Notes: a model not told the origin generated them from the sequence alone. A DNA stretch of 49,509 bases from Welwitschia mirabilis (GCA_051453625.1 JBOZIK010000001.1:203280242-203329750); one strand, 5' to 3'. Shown: positions 22,801 through 31,519, counted from the first letter of the stretch. Translations and numbers: made by a program.

Positions 22801-23807
22801 ATGGGGAGAACCAAACTAGCAATCAGAGGAAAGGAAAGGAAGCAGCAAGTTCTTCTGCAAAAAACTGGTTTCTCAGTGAAGAGCACAGGAAGTTCTGGCT
22901 CACCTACTTTTCAAAAAGGCCCATTGCTCCTGAGAGGAGACTAAATTTTGATTCTTTCACGCATGAGCTCCGGATTCTCCACAAGTTTGAGGCACTAGAA
23001 TGGCAATCCATTGTAGATGCTGACACCAGAGCCTCAGCTAAAATGGTAAAGCTCTTTTATTGTAATGGTCACTTGGATAGATACAATGATAAGATTACAT
23101 CTAGAGTCTATGGCAAAAATGTAGAGATAACTCTAGACATGATATATGAGGTTACTGGTTTTTCAAATGCGTGTTGTTTTTATAATATCACCTCAGCTCA
23201 AACTCTTGAAGAAGCAATTCCAAAAGATGAATTAACTCATGAATTATGTGAACGGCATGTGGAATGGAAAGTTAACATTCCTACCAATCAGTTGAAGCCA
23301 TTTTACAGAATTATTTTTTAGATTTGTAGTCATAATATAATTCCCAAAATTGATCACAAGGATGAGGTTTCTCCAATATGTGCATATATTATGTGTTGTA
23401 TTAGGCAAGGTGTCAAATTTAATCTATGTAAATTTATTTTGACATATATGAGCTAGCTCTTTGCTGCTGCCAATGCCAGTCTTCCATTCGGTGGTTTAGT
23501 GACCGCTTTTCTAATGAATTTAGAGTTTGCCATTGATAAGGATGACGAGTTTGTAAAGGTTCCCAAACCATTGGATGTTTCTTGTTTAAAAAAGATAAAT
23601 AATTTTTCAGAAACCATTGGTCTAGCTCCTCAGCCTCCTTCACCAAAATGAAAAAGAGCTAGTGAGACTTCATCAGCATCAGAAATATCTAATGAAGCTC
23701 TCCCTAAGACAATGCAGAAATTTGACAAAAAACTAGATAGGATCTCGTTTGGTCTGTTAGCATATGGATTCGATATTCCTCTTGGCTCAGACGAAGAGGA
23801 AGAGTAG
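22801..23807 (+). pseudogene. Element B extra ORF after pol (Transposase_32-like), broken
   Basis: The ATG at 22801 opens MGRTKLAIRGK. After a 1-nt shift the frame reads GKEAASSSAKNWFLSEEH, then a PIAPERRLNFDSF and LHKFEALEWQSIV block and KMVKLFYCNGHLDRY (open frame 23043-23321, with MIYEVTGF). Beyond stops at 23319-23321 and about 23453 it continues with ANASLPFGGLVTAF, VKVPKPLDVSCLKK, a stop, LPKTMQKFDKKLDRISFGLL, FDIPLGSDEEEE and stop. The N-terminal part resembles the putative plant transposon protein domain (Pfam Transposase_32). No membrane segment or enzyme motif is visible. Presence in both A and B at the same place shows it is a family component. The domain name is from memory and unverified. 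Confidence 0.72.
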
Positions 23808-23923
23808 GCTCCACCCGCATCAGCAAAGGGTCCTTCTCATGCAGAGTATTTTGATTAATTTCATACCCTCTTTTTGTTCCTTTCGTACACTCTTGCTCCT
23901 ACTCTTACACTTCTCAATGATGA

Positions 23924-23936
23924 CAAAGGGGTAGAA
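23924..23936 (+). promoter_or_regulatory. Purine tract after the extra ORF of element B
   Basis: CAAAGGGGTAGAAG follows CAATGATGA. It matches the CAAAGGGGGAGAATG tract at the same place in element A (8234-8248, minus strand). It may be a PPT or a conserved relic. The tract next to the LTR itself is not visible in B. Confidence 0.5.
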
Positions 23937-24099
23937 GCTATCACTCTATATTTTGTAAACTTAATCCTCCCTCATTTCATTTTGTAATATAATCACATTT
24001 AGCTTAATAGAAATTAAAACTTTTGTCTATTCTAAAATGTGTCTCCAAAATTTTTTTTCTCTACTCTCAAGTAAAGTCTATTCAAAATTTGATTATCCC
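23937..24099 (+). other. Element B 3' non-coding remnant up to inserted LTR C
   Basis: T-rich, no frame. It should lead into the B polypurine tract and 3' LTR but is cut at 24104 by an LTR in opposite orientation. Confidence 0.5.
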
Positions 24100-24104
24100 C
24101 TATC

Positions 24105-25256
24105 TGTTAGGACCGTAGAAGCACCCTAGAGGGGGGGTGAATAGGGTAATCTTAAAACTTATTGCAAATGATAAATATAACAGAAACTTCACAACTAAAA
24201 TGATGCACAAAAATAATCAAGAAAACAAGCAATGAACTATGCACCAGATTTATAGTGATTCGGCAATCCTTGCCTCCTCCACTCACAGGGGGCAGCAACG
24301 TGCTTTCAGCCTCCTCGTTCTCTTATCAAAACACCCAATCTTTTCGGGCAACACCTTTCCTCAATGTTACAATCAATTCCCTTCTCTTGGGAATCACAAG
24401 CTTGCTTCAACAAGCCTCAAAGCAATACAAGAGCAGAAGATTCTGATGGTAAAGGTGCCTTAAGCACAGTACATCAGCAATCAGGGCACAAAGAGCTCCC
24501 TTTTCAATAGATCACGTAGTGAAGCACAACAAGAAGAATTACAGAGATGATTTTACAACAACGTAGGAGCAACCACCATTCCAAGTGATCTTGAATGGTT
24601 TATATAGACTGCGAAAGAAAAATAGTTGTTGGATCCTTGAGATTGGATCCTTAACCGTTAGAACTGCTATCATAGATGTTTGAACCGCATCCTAAGACGT
24701 TTGAACAGCTGCCCAAGACGTTTGCAGGAGAAACCGCGTCGTTCTGAAGGCTGTAACGTTCATATTTTATCTTAACATCTTCGGGTCAGACGTCCCAACT
24801 TTTTGGACCGGACATCCCAGTTGTAATGCTTGATTTCTGGGTTCAACTGGGCAAAATCTCGGACATCCCAGTTTCAAGATTGGACGTCCCCATATACTTC
24901 ATCCGCGTTCAAGGCCGGACGTCTCGAGTAGCAGGGTCGGACGTCCCAATACATTTCGTCCGTGTTCAAGGCCGGACGTCCCAGGTAGCAGGCCGGACAT
25001 CCCTGTATATTGTATCCGCGTTCAGATCCAGACGTCCAGAGTATCAAGCCCAACGTCCCTGTATGTTTCGTCTGCATCCAAGGTCAGACGTCCTGAGTAA
25101 CAGAGTCTGACGTCCCCATATGTTTGGCCGTGTACAGGGGCGGACGTACTGGAGAAAGACTCGGACGTCCCTGGAGGCACAACTTCTGATTTGCACACTT
25201 GGTGAAGCACGCTATTACCTCATTTTTTATCATCATTGAAACCTAAAGTTTCTACA
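24105..25256 (-). repeat. LTR C: third LTR of the family, minus orientation
   Basis: Plus-strand TGTTAGGACC at 24105 is the reversed U5 end (reverse complement CTATTCACCCCCCC, CTCTAGGG, then GGTCCTAACA). The block at 24245-24330 (TTATAGTGATTCGGC, CTCCACTCACAGGGGGCAGC) matches the reversed TATA region of the B LTR and the same-strand block at 6905-6960. The U3 start TGTAGAAAC is at 25256 and aligns with TGTTGAAAG in A through TTTCAATGATGA. The left flank is CTATC (24100-24104) and the right flank ATTTC, so no clean solo-LTR duplication is seen. A purine-rich AAATGTGGAAAT before the U3 start suggests the 3' LTR of a minus element whose body is deleted. Confidence 0.75.
24841..25185. repeat. ~56-bp minisatellite rich in GGACGTCC palindromes, in LTR C U3
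   Basis: Units start near 24841, 24907, 24964, 25020, 25075 and 25132, with lengths of about 55-66 bp. Each runs GTTCAAGGCCGGACGTCC, a CAGAGTAGCAGG-like spacer, a second GGACGTCC variant, then TATGTTTCGTCCGC. The array has about a dozen GACGTC/GACATC words, several of them the perfect palindrome GGACGTCC. Confidence 0.85.
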
Positions 25257-26539
25257 ATTTCCACATTTCAACTCAAAGGGATTACATGGTTTTCTCTCTT
25301 GGTCTTCCTTCTAAGATCCATAGGATGGAGTAAAGTTTCTTGTTTGCTTAATGCTGAGAGGCCTCAACATTTGTGTAATTGGCTCGACATTCTTGATGAA
25401 CTTCGTTGATCTCTAGTCAAGAGCATTGATGTGGTTGTTCTCATGCTCTTCCATGACTCACCACTGCACACGTTGTCAAGATGGCATGTGCTTCAGTTTG
25501 TTTATAGGGCTCAATTTGGTTACTCAATTGATTAAAGGTTAAAATTGATAAAACTCATACTAGCCACCTAATTTATTTGTGAGATAATTAATAGAAGTGA
25601 TAATTAGATTAATATAAGAAATAAGTTAGTTTGTCTTAACCACAAATCGATTTGTAAGGAAAATACATCTTAACATAAAAGTTTGTCCTATTTATGAAGT
25701 TAAAGTAGGTTCTAGTCGGAACCATGACACCCTAGAGTGGGTGCATAGGCTTCCATTTGGAATCATGATGCCTCATTATCGTCATTTAACAACCATAGTG
25801 CCTTATACTTAATCTATGGGCACCCAATTAGAAACATGGTTCCCACTACCCATAGGCCTTTTAAGATACGGAACTCAAGGATGGAATAGTAAACTCAGTT
25901 CATCTTTTAATTATTGTTGAGGGGTTTAAACACCCTCATATTTCAATCAAAATAGGAAGATAAAGGAATGGAAGAGAAAAATATGGAGCAATGAGAGAGG
26001 GAAATGGAAAGGGTTGTAACAACCACTCAATTTTAGGGATGATGTAGTTACTAGGAAACTAAATAGGGATAGGGTTTGACTACTTATTTAATAATCAAAA
26101 ACATATATCCAACAAAACCCCACTTGATGACAAATTTAAGAATTAGATTGTCATCATAATCAAAGTGCTAGAACATGCCTCTAGCATAGCAATCCAAATA
26201 AAGGTTACTACATAAGAAACTCTTAAAGTTCACCACCAAGACCTTAAAGAGATCACCACATAGAGAACTCAATATGAGTTCACCACATAAAATTGCATAT
26301 AGAACTTAAATGAAGTTCACCACATAGAAGTTCCATATAGAACCTGATAAACTTTACCACATAAAAGAACTCAACATGAGTTCACTACATAGAGAAGATT
26401 AAAATATCGGTGCCTACACTTCTTTTGTAGTAGAATTATTCTTTATAGAAGAATTTGTTTTTTCTACTAACACTTTTAACTTTCCATCCAAAAGATCTCT
26501 TGCTCTTGTAAAGTAATTGAGTGTAGTATGTCCTAACTT
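25257..26539. other. Non-coding remnant between LTR C and gag fragment E
   Basis: No protein family is recognisable on either strand. It contains the short interspersed repeats at 26229-26400. It may be the collapsed body of a minus-strand element. Nothing proves this. Confidence 0.4.
26229..26400. repeat. Irregular short repeats of GTTCACCACATA
   Basis: The words GTTCACCACATA, TTCACCACATAGAA, TTTACCACATAAAA and TTCACTACATAGAG recur six to seven times at intervals of 20-50 bp, with AACTCAATATGAG between some of them. It looks like a decayed short tandem array. Confidence 0.65.
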
Positions 26540-27218
26540 CTCACAATAGTAGCGAGTGCATCAATTTTCCTTCTTGTTGCTTTCAAGCTTCTGATTTCTT
26601 AAAAGGCTTTCTTGTTGAGACTAATGCTTTAGGATCATGTTCTTGATGCTTCAACTTAATGCTTTCTTCAATGAGAGAGGATATTTTACCTTTGAGTGTT
26701 GTATGAACCTTTTTCAAAGTAAACACAATATGATCATATTGTGGAGGAAGATTGCTGAGCAGAATTGCTTTAGCATCATCATCGTTAACCTTTGAATTTA
26801 CTGCTGCAAGTTGTGTTAAGCGAGACCTAAAGTGATAGATTTGTTGATCCATGTCAGTTGAACTTTCCATTCATAAACTGTACAGTTGATGCTTAAGATT
26901 TTGCTTTGCCTCATTTCCTTTCGAACCAAAGAGTGTGCTTAAATAATCCCAAACCCCTTTTGAAGTTTTGCTTAAGTCAATGTGATGAAGATAATCATTT
27001 TCAAGGTTTAGGCCAATTAATGAATTGGCTTCTTGATCTGCATCTTCCCATTCTTCAAGTTTAGTAGCATCTTTAGGTTTGGGATGTTTTCCACTTGTGA
27101 CCTTCCACACACCTTTATTGATTAGCAACAATTGCATTTTAACTTGCGAGGCATGGAAGTTCTTGCCATAAAGTTTTCTATCTTCTTTCTCATGTCTTTT
27201 TCTTATCCCGCCGAACAA
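26540..27218 (-). pseudogene. Element E: copia gag fragment (UBN2-type), one internal stop
   Basis: Two minus-strand frames (27218-26874 and 26870-26583) are one gag reading frame separated only by a TGA at 26871-26873. Features in order are LYGKNFHASQVKMQLLL, NKGVWKVTSGK, WEDADQEANSLIGLNLE, HIDLSKTSKGVWDYL and LKHQLYSL, then the stop, MDQQIYHFRSRLTQL, DDDAKAILLSNLPPQYDHIVFTL and SLIEESIKLKHQEHD. Below 26583, in another frame, a zinc-knuckle remnant reads YYCEKLGHTTLNY, where both outer cysteines are Tyr. This gag type differs from those of A and B, so E is a separate lineage. No protease or pol follows, so it is truncated after gag. Confidence 0.82.
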
Positions 27219-27975
27219 AGCGAGGTGGGAGTTAGCAACTTTACCCTTATGAGTTTAATATGTTCTTCTCTTTTCAATGAATTGCCTCCCCCTTTAAATA
27301 AAAAATTTACTCTTGTTATCCCATTAATAGCCTTGAAAGGTTAAATACCTCTTAACATCCTATGCTCCCCCTCAACAAAAAATTCCCTTTATTAAAGATG
27401 GCTAAGGGCCACACCCCTTAAAACCTTTCTTCCTTCTATAGGTTTACAAATTACAAAGGCAAGGATGTTTCGAATTTCAATAATACCTGCCAACCTGCTA
27501 ATGTACTATCCAGCAAAGGAAACCACAAATAGAGCGTGTGAAAAAATGTAAGGTAACTCAAGCTAGTAAACTTAATGCCGTCAAAATCACAAACAACGTG
27601 AATCTTTTTCCTATCTCTTCTTCTATCCTTACTTCTGCTTACAACGTACTATCTTTTTGATCACCGTCCCTCCTTTTGACATAACTTCTTCTGTGTCTTT
27701 CAAATCTGTGCTAACCCAATTCCCCGATCTCTTCTTCTGCTACCGTTGCCTTACTGTAATCAGATCTCTTCTCTCAACAATGCAGATTTTCTCATTTGAC
27801 TTCTCTAGCTGTGTGGTTCAAGGCAAAAGTGCAAATCTGTAGCAAGGACTATAGCAAGGATAGTCAGAATTAGCAAGCAAGGTAGCAGAGACACTTTTGA
27901 TCTTTCTAACGTTACTAGCGATTTCAGACGCCAGCAGTTTCAGCAGGTGATTGGGTGGACATGGAGACGACAAAG
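27219..27975. other. Non-coding region upstream of gag E
   Basis: Two purine tracts on the minus strand, TTGAGGGGGAGCAT (near 27363-27376) and TTTAAAGGGGGAGGCAATTC (near 27280-27298), look like polypurine tracts. The sequence TGTTAAGAGG follows the first and could start an LTR. No PBS complement is found, so the structure stays unresolved. The rest holds no recognised gene. Confidence 0.35.
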
Positions 27976-28782
27976 NNNNNNNNNNNNNNNNNNNNNNNNN
28001 NNNNNNNNNNNNNNNNNNNNNNNNNNNNNNNNNNNNNNNNNNNNNNNNNNNNNNNNNNNNNNNNNNNNNNNNNNNNNNNNNNNNNNNNNNNNNNNNNNNN
28101 NNNNNNNNNNNNNNNNNNNNNNNNNNNNNNNNNNNNNNNNNNNNNNNNNNNNNNNNNNNNNNNNNNNNNNNNNNNNNNNNNNNNNNNNNNNNNNNNNNNN
28201 NNNNNNNNNNNNNNNNNNNNNNNNNNNNNNNNNNNNNNNNNNNNNNNNNNNNNNNNNNNNNNNNNNNNNNNNNNNNNNNNNNNNNNNNNNNNNNNNNNNN
28301 NNNNNNNNNNNNNNNNNNNNNNNNNNNNNNNNNNNNNNNNNNNNNNNNNNNNNNNNNNNNNNNNNNNNNNNNNNNNNNNNNNNNNNNNNNNNNNNNNNNN
28401 NNNNNNNNNNNNNNNNNNNNNNNNNNNNNNNNNNNNNNNNNNNNNNNNNNNNNNNNNNNNNNNNNNNNNNNNNNNNNNNNNNNNNNNNNNNNNNNNNNNN
28501 NNNNNNNNNNNNNNNNNNNNNNNNNNNNNNNNNNNNNNNNNNNNNNNNNNNNNNNNNNNNNNNNNNNNNNNNNNNNNNNNNNNNNNNNNNNNNNNNNNNN
28601 NNNNNNNNNNNNNNNNNNNNNNNNNNNNNNNNNNNNNNNNNNNNNNNNNNNNNNNNNNNNNNNNNNNNNNNNNNNNNNNNNNNNNNNNNNNNNNNNNNNN
28701 NNNNNNNNNNNNNNNNNNNNNNNNNNNNNNNNNNNNNNNNNNNNNNNNNNNNNNNNNNNNNNNNNNNNNNNNNNNNNNNNNN
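27976..28782. other. Assembly gap (807 N)
   Basis: Run of N. The RT, RNase H and 3' LTR of element D, which should lie here, are not seen. Confidence 0.99.
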
Positions 28783-28799
28783 ATTGAGAGAGAAATGAT

Positions 28800-29330
28800 G
28801 TGATCTATTCACCAACTAAGCAGTTGTCATCACTACTTCTCCCCAAAAGGATTTGGATAAACCTAAACTTGCAATCATAGATCTGGCTCTTTCTAGCAGT
28901 GTCCTATCACATCTTTTAGCAACCCCATTTTCTTGCAGTGTGCCTGAAGGGGTACAATTGTGACAAATTGCCTTGCTATTACAAAACTCTGCAAAAGCAT
29001 TGGAGGTATACTCCCCTCCATTGTCAATAAGCAAACATTTCAACCTTAAGCTTGTTTGCATTTCAACCCTAATAACAAACGTTTTAAATATCCCTAAGAC
29101 TTCATCTTTAAATTTTAACATGTACACCCAAACCTTCTATGTACAGTCAGCAATGAACATCATAAAATATAAAAAGCCACGAAGAAAAATAGGATTCATA
29201 GGCCCACAAACGTCAGAATAGACTAATTCCAATTTGTTTTTCTTTCTATTATCCAAGTCCGTATGAAAATTAACTCTTTTCGACTTTCTAACTAAATAGT
29301 CTTTACAAAAGTTTATTGGAGTATGAGAAA
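28800..29330 (-). pseudogene. Element D integrase, broken
   Basis: The open frame 29127-28816 contains FKTFVIRVEMQT, then CLLIDNGGEYTSNAF. The usual second catalytic Asp of the DNGGEY motif is present. It continues IICHNCTPSGT-like, then QENGVAKRCDRTLLERARSM and SKSFWGEVV. The usual block is NGVAERMNRTLLERARSM, so the third catalytic Glu is Lys. The first core Asp block lies further right in other frames and is decayed. The remainder of the protein is in the gap. The enzyme is inactive. Confidence 0.85.
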
Positions 29331-29438
29331 ATGCAGGAATAAGAAATTGAGACTATAATACCTTTAAGCCAGAGTTACTAGTATGTCCAAGATGTCTATG
29401 CCAAACATCAGTGTCCTCTGTATCTGAAGCTGCAGCAA

Positions 29439-30003
29439 CTACACCACAAGCATTCGCTTTAATGTGTACATGCCACCCTCCTTTCTACCCCGCAAAATCG
29501 TCATAATCCTTTTAGTAATTCTCCAGCAGCCTCCAACACTTGAAAAATTCAAGCCTATATCATCCAATGGTGTGATAGAGATCAGCTTCTTTGTCACCTT
29601 TGAAACATGCTGAACATTTTTTATGGTAACTTTCAGCATCCCTGGTTGCTAAAAACAATGCTACCTATTCCAATAATTGGCAAAGGTTCCCATTGGCAAC
29701 ATACACAACACCAAACAAAATAGCACAATATGATGTCAAGACGGAACGATCAGGGCATATATGAAAGGAGGCACCTATGTCAATCAACCACACATCCTTG
29801 GCATGTTCCTCTGTCAAGAAGGCACAAAGTTGAGATACAAAGAAACTAACATCTTCTTCAGCTTGATTCACCTGAGAAGAGGACTCTTCTATTTTTCCCC
29901 TTTCGGTCTTCTCCTTTTGGTTTGCTTTCCATGCATAGCAGTCCTTTTGTCTATGGCTCTTTTTCTTGCAAAACCTGCATTCCATACTCCTGATATGCGA
30001 CAC
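29439..30003 (-). pseudogene. Element D zinc knuckle, protease and pre-integrase region
   Basis: The open frame 30003-29665 has an intact zinc knuckle CRFCKKKSHRQKDC (29938-29979, CX2CX4HX4C), then a lysine-rich linker and the protease block WLIDIGASFHIC. The usual motif is DSGASFH, so the Ser is Ile beside an intact Asp. After a frame break, 29639-29439 continues with VTIKNVQHVSKVTKKLISI and FSSVGGCWRITK, the pre-integrase region. Together they place D in the Tnt1-like copia group. Confidence 0.83.
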
Positions 30004-30373
30004 GCCCCTACATTGTCATGTTTCCGGTTCCTGCCTCTGTTTTCAACCACAAAGACACCTTCAGATGTTGACGCTTCACTCAACCTAGAATCTTGAAGTG
30101 TAGAAACAACCTATTCAAAGGTCATAGAAGTAATATTCATGGACGTAGTGATTGAAGTCACTACTGCAGACCATGAATTTGGTAAGGAATCCAAAAGAGC
30201 ATAAGATTACACCAATCCGGAATAACAATTTTACACTTCTCTAACTTAACTAGGTTAACCATCATCTCATCTAGGTGATCTTGTAAAGGGACTTCATGTC
30301 TTTTCTTTGCTTTGAAAACTTTTTGATAAATGTGAAAAGTGTTTAAACCAGAAGCTTTATCAAACCTGTTTTT

Positions 30374-30771
30374 CAAAGTCTGTTAGAGATCATGAGGCTC
30401 CATGTCGTATTTGATAGACTGCAAAATTCCATTGCTTAGACATGGATGGATGTAGGACAGAGCATTAGTCTTCATCCTCGTCAAGTCAACATCTTCCATG
30501 GAGGTAGGTTCCTTTGATTTGAGNNNNNNNNNNNNNNNNNNNNNNNNNNNNNNNNNNNNNNNNNNNNNNNNNNNNNNNNNNNNNNNNNNNNNNNNNNNNN
30601 NNNNNNNNNNNNNNNNNNNNNNNAAAGTCTGCCAGAGATCATGAGGCTCCATGTCATATTTGATGGACTGCAGAATGCCATTACTTAGACATGGATGGAT
30701 CTAGGACAGAGCCTTAGACTTTATCTTTGTCCAATCATCATCTTCCATGGAAGTAGGTTTTGTTAACTCGA
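30374..30771. repeat. ~150-bp gag segment duplicated on both sides of a 100-N gap
   Basis: Bases 30374-30523 and 30624-30771 share AGAGATCATGAGGCTCCATG, then GGACTGCA, TTAGACATGGATGGAT and CATCTTCCATGGA. They are not identical, so this is either a true duplication or a join of two paralogous copies. Confidence 0.85.
30524..30623. other. Assembly gap (100 N)
   Basis: Placeholder gap between the two gag D copies. Confidence 0.99.
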
Positions 30772-30958
30772 GGGCTTCTACGTAATGCTTCTGCGCCAAG
30801 ATAGCCCTCATCAAAACAAAGCAAACAGTCTAGTTTCGTCTAACGAGCTTGTTTGTTGTCTATAGCCTCTTCATTATCAACATAAAAAAAATAGGTACTT
30901 AGACATAGAATGATGATGGCCTCTAAAGGATATTCGAATGGAAAGTACTTCGAACCTT

Positions 30959-30970
30959 GCTCTAATACCA
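30959..30970 (-). promoter_or_regulatory. Primer-binding site of element D
   Basis: The minus strand reads TGGTATTAGAGC, one mismatch from the plant iMet PBS, 2 nt after the LTR end CCCACCA. Confidence 0.8.
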
Positions 30971-30972
30971 GT

Positions 30973-31078
30973 TGGTGGGCCCTTTACCAGCGCACCAAAA
31001 GTCATGACTTAGGTTGAAACTAGAACCCATTATATTTACCCACTTGTCGAGCTAGGCATGGGGAACGCATACCCAACA
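30973..31078 (-). repeat. Element D 5' LTR, only 106 bp
   Basis: The minus strand starts TGTTGGGTATGCG and ends GGGCCCACCA, with TG/CA termini and short inverted ends (TGTTGGG/CCCACCA). The PBS follows after 2 nt. To the right lies element B LTR sequence, which sets the outer border. The 106-bp length is far below the usual few hundred bp for Tnt1-like elements. Confidence 0.7.
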
Positions 31079-31324
31079 AAAAGGAGGAGGTTGTGAAGAT
31101 CTATTATGCTAATAGAACTAGGAGGCTGATAGCAGTTGCTTCCCCTTGAGAGTGGAGTAGGCCAGTTGCTGAGCCACTATAAATACTGGTGCCTCTTTAT
31201 CTTGCATTTCTGTTTGATGATATTTTATTATTGATTACTTACTAAGAAGGATTTTAAGGTTATATGCAACTAAATTTTTAAATACTCTATTCACCCCCCT
31301 CTAGAGCATATTTTGGTCCTAACA
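31079..31324 (+). repeat. Element B 3' LTR remnant (last ~246 bp)
   Basis: Homologous to 16132-16374 along its length: AAAAGGAGGAGGTT, GAGGCTGATAGCAGTTGC, GAGTGGAGTAGG, the TATA box at 31178-31186, then CTCTATTCACCCCC and TCCTAACA. It ends directly at TATCT, the right target duplication. The first ~780 bp of this LTR are absent from the visible sequence. Confidence 0.85.
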
Positions 31325-31329
31325 TATCT
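31325..31329. repeat. Target-site duplication of element B, right copy (TATCT)
   Basis: Same five bases as 15346-15350, directly outside the LTR terminus. Confidence 0.85.
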
Positions 31330-31470
31330 AAGGTCTACCATTTCCTAGTTATCACAATCCAAAGATTGCATGAAGATTGACATTTTAGTTTCCCAATAAA
31401 CATAGTTAGAGCCAGAGAACAGAGGAGATCTTGAGATGCATTGTCCTTCTGCATAACTTGAGGAAGCCAT
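31325..31470 (-). pseudogene. Element A gag N terminus, cut by element B
   Basis: The ATG at 31470 opens MASSSYAEGQ, followed by LFSGSNYVYWETKM, SIFMQSLDCDNWEMVDLR and Y at the break. It corresponds to the element B gag start (16446, MASSSFTEG). The gag frame goes on at 15350 with TLPTKVV once one copy of TATCT is discounted. The 49-codon piece has no stop. The start lies about 50 nt after the PBS, as expected for copia gag. Confidence 0.85.
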
Positions 31471-31519
31471 CAAGATAATACCTGCAAACAAAAACTAAAC
31501 CCGAATCTGGAGCAACTAA

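Larger units (their letters stand above)
30004..30950 (-). pseudogene. Element D gag, broken and partly duplicated around a gap
   Basis: Fragments in order: RAILAQKHYVEALEL near 30810-30760, then DDDWTKIKSKALS, IHPCLSNGILQSIKYDMEPHDLWQT, and the 100-N gap, after which the same block reads again (30523-30383). Next come KNRFDKASGLNTFHIYQKVF, EVPLQDHLDEMMVNLVKLEKC (open frame 30376-30161), and LWIPYQIHGLQ. This is the gag polyprotein of copia-type elements (UBN2 family). The repeated block on both sides of the gap differs at about one base in eight. Confidence 0.8.
28783..31078 (-). mobile_element. Element D: Tnt1-like copia with very short LTR, 3' part lost in gap
   Basis: Minus-strand order: LTR (30973-31078), PBS (30959-30970), gag (30950-29930), protease (29800-29665), pre-integrase (29640-29440) and integrase (29330-28800), then the gap. 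Gag and pol are unlike those of A and B and closer to the Tnt1/RE-type group. D sits inside the remnant 3' LTR of element B: the right flank continues AAAAGGAGGAGG exactly as at 16132 in the B 5' LTR. Its left end is not visible. Confidence 0.75.
15351..31324 (+). mobile_element. Element B: plus-strand copia of the same family, inserted in element A gag
   Basis: Order on the plus strand: 5' LTR (15351-16374), PBS (16377-16388), gag (16446-17870), protease, integrase, RT and RNase H (18020-22255), motif-bearing spacer, extra ORF (22801-23807), purine tract (23924-23936), foreign elements (24105-31078), and the last ~246 bp of the 3' LTR (31079-31324). Both outer ends carry TATCT, and element A gag resumes on each side in frame. 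B belongs to the same family as A but is not a product of A, because gag, pol and LTR sequence differ throughout. Many stops look like C-to-T or G-to-A changes (CAA to TAA, TGG to TGA). The 5' portion of the 3' LTR is missing. Confidence 0.8.

Noticed and set aside
24826-25110. 94-codon plus frame with repeated RVQGRTS units
   Set aside because: The repeated protein units only mirror the 56-bp minisatellite. It is not a family protein.
24105-25256. LTR C as the 3' LTR of element B
   Set aside because: It is in the opposite orientation. The B 3' LTR terminus with the correct duplication is at 31324.
26229-26400. CRISPR-like array
   Set aside because: Words are short, degenerate and irregularly spaced, and the context is a plant nuclear genome.
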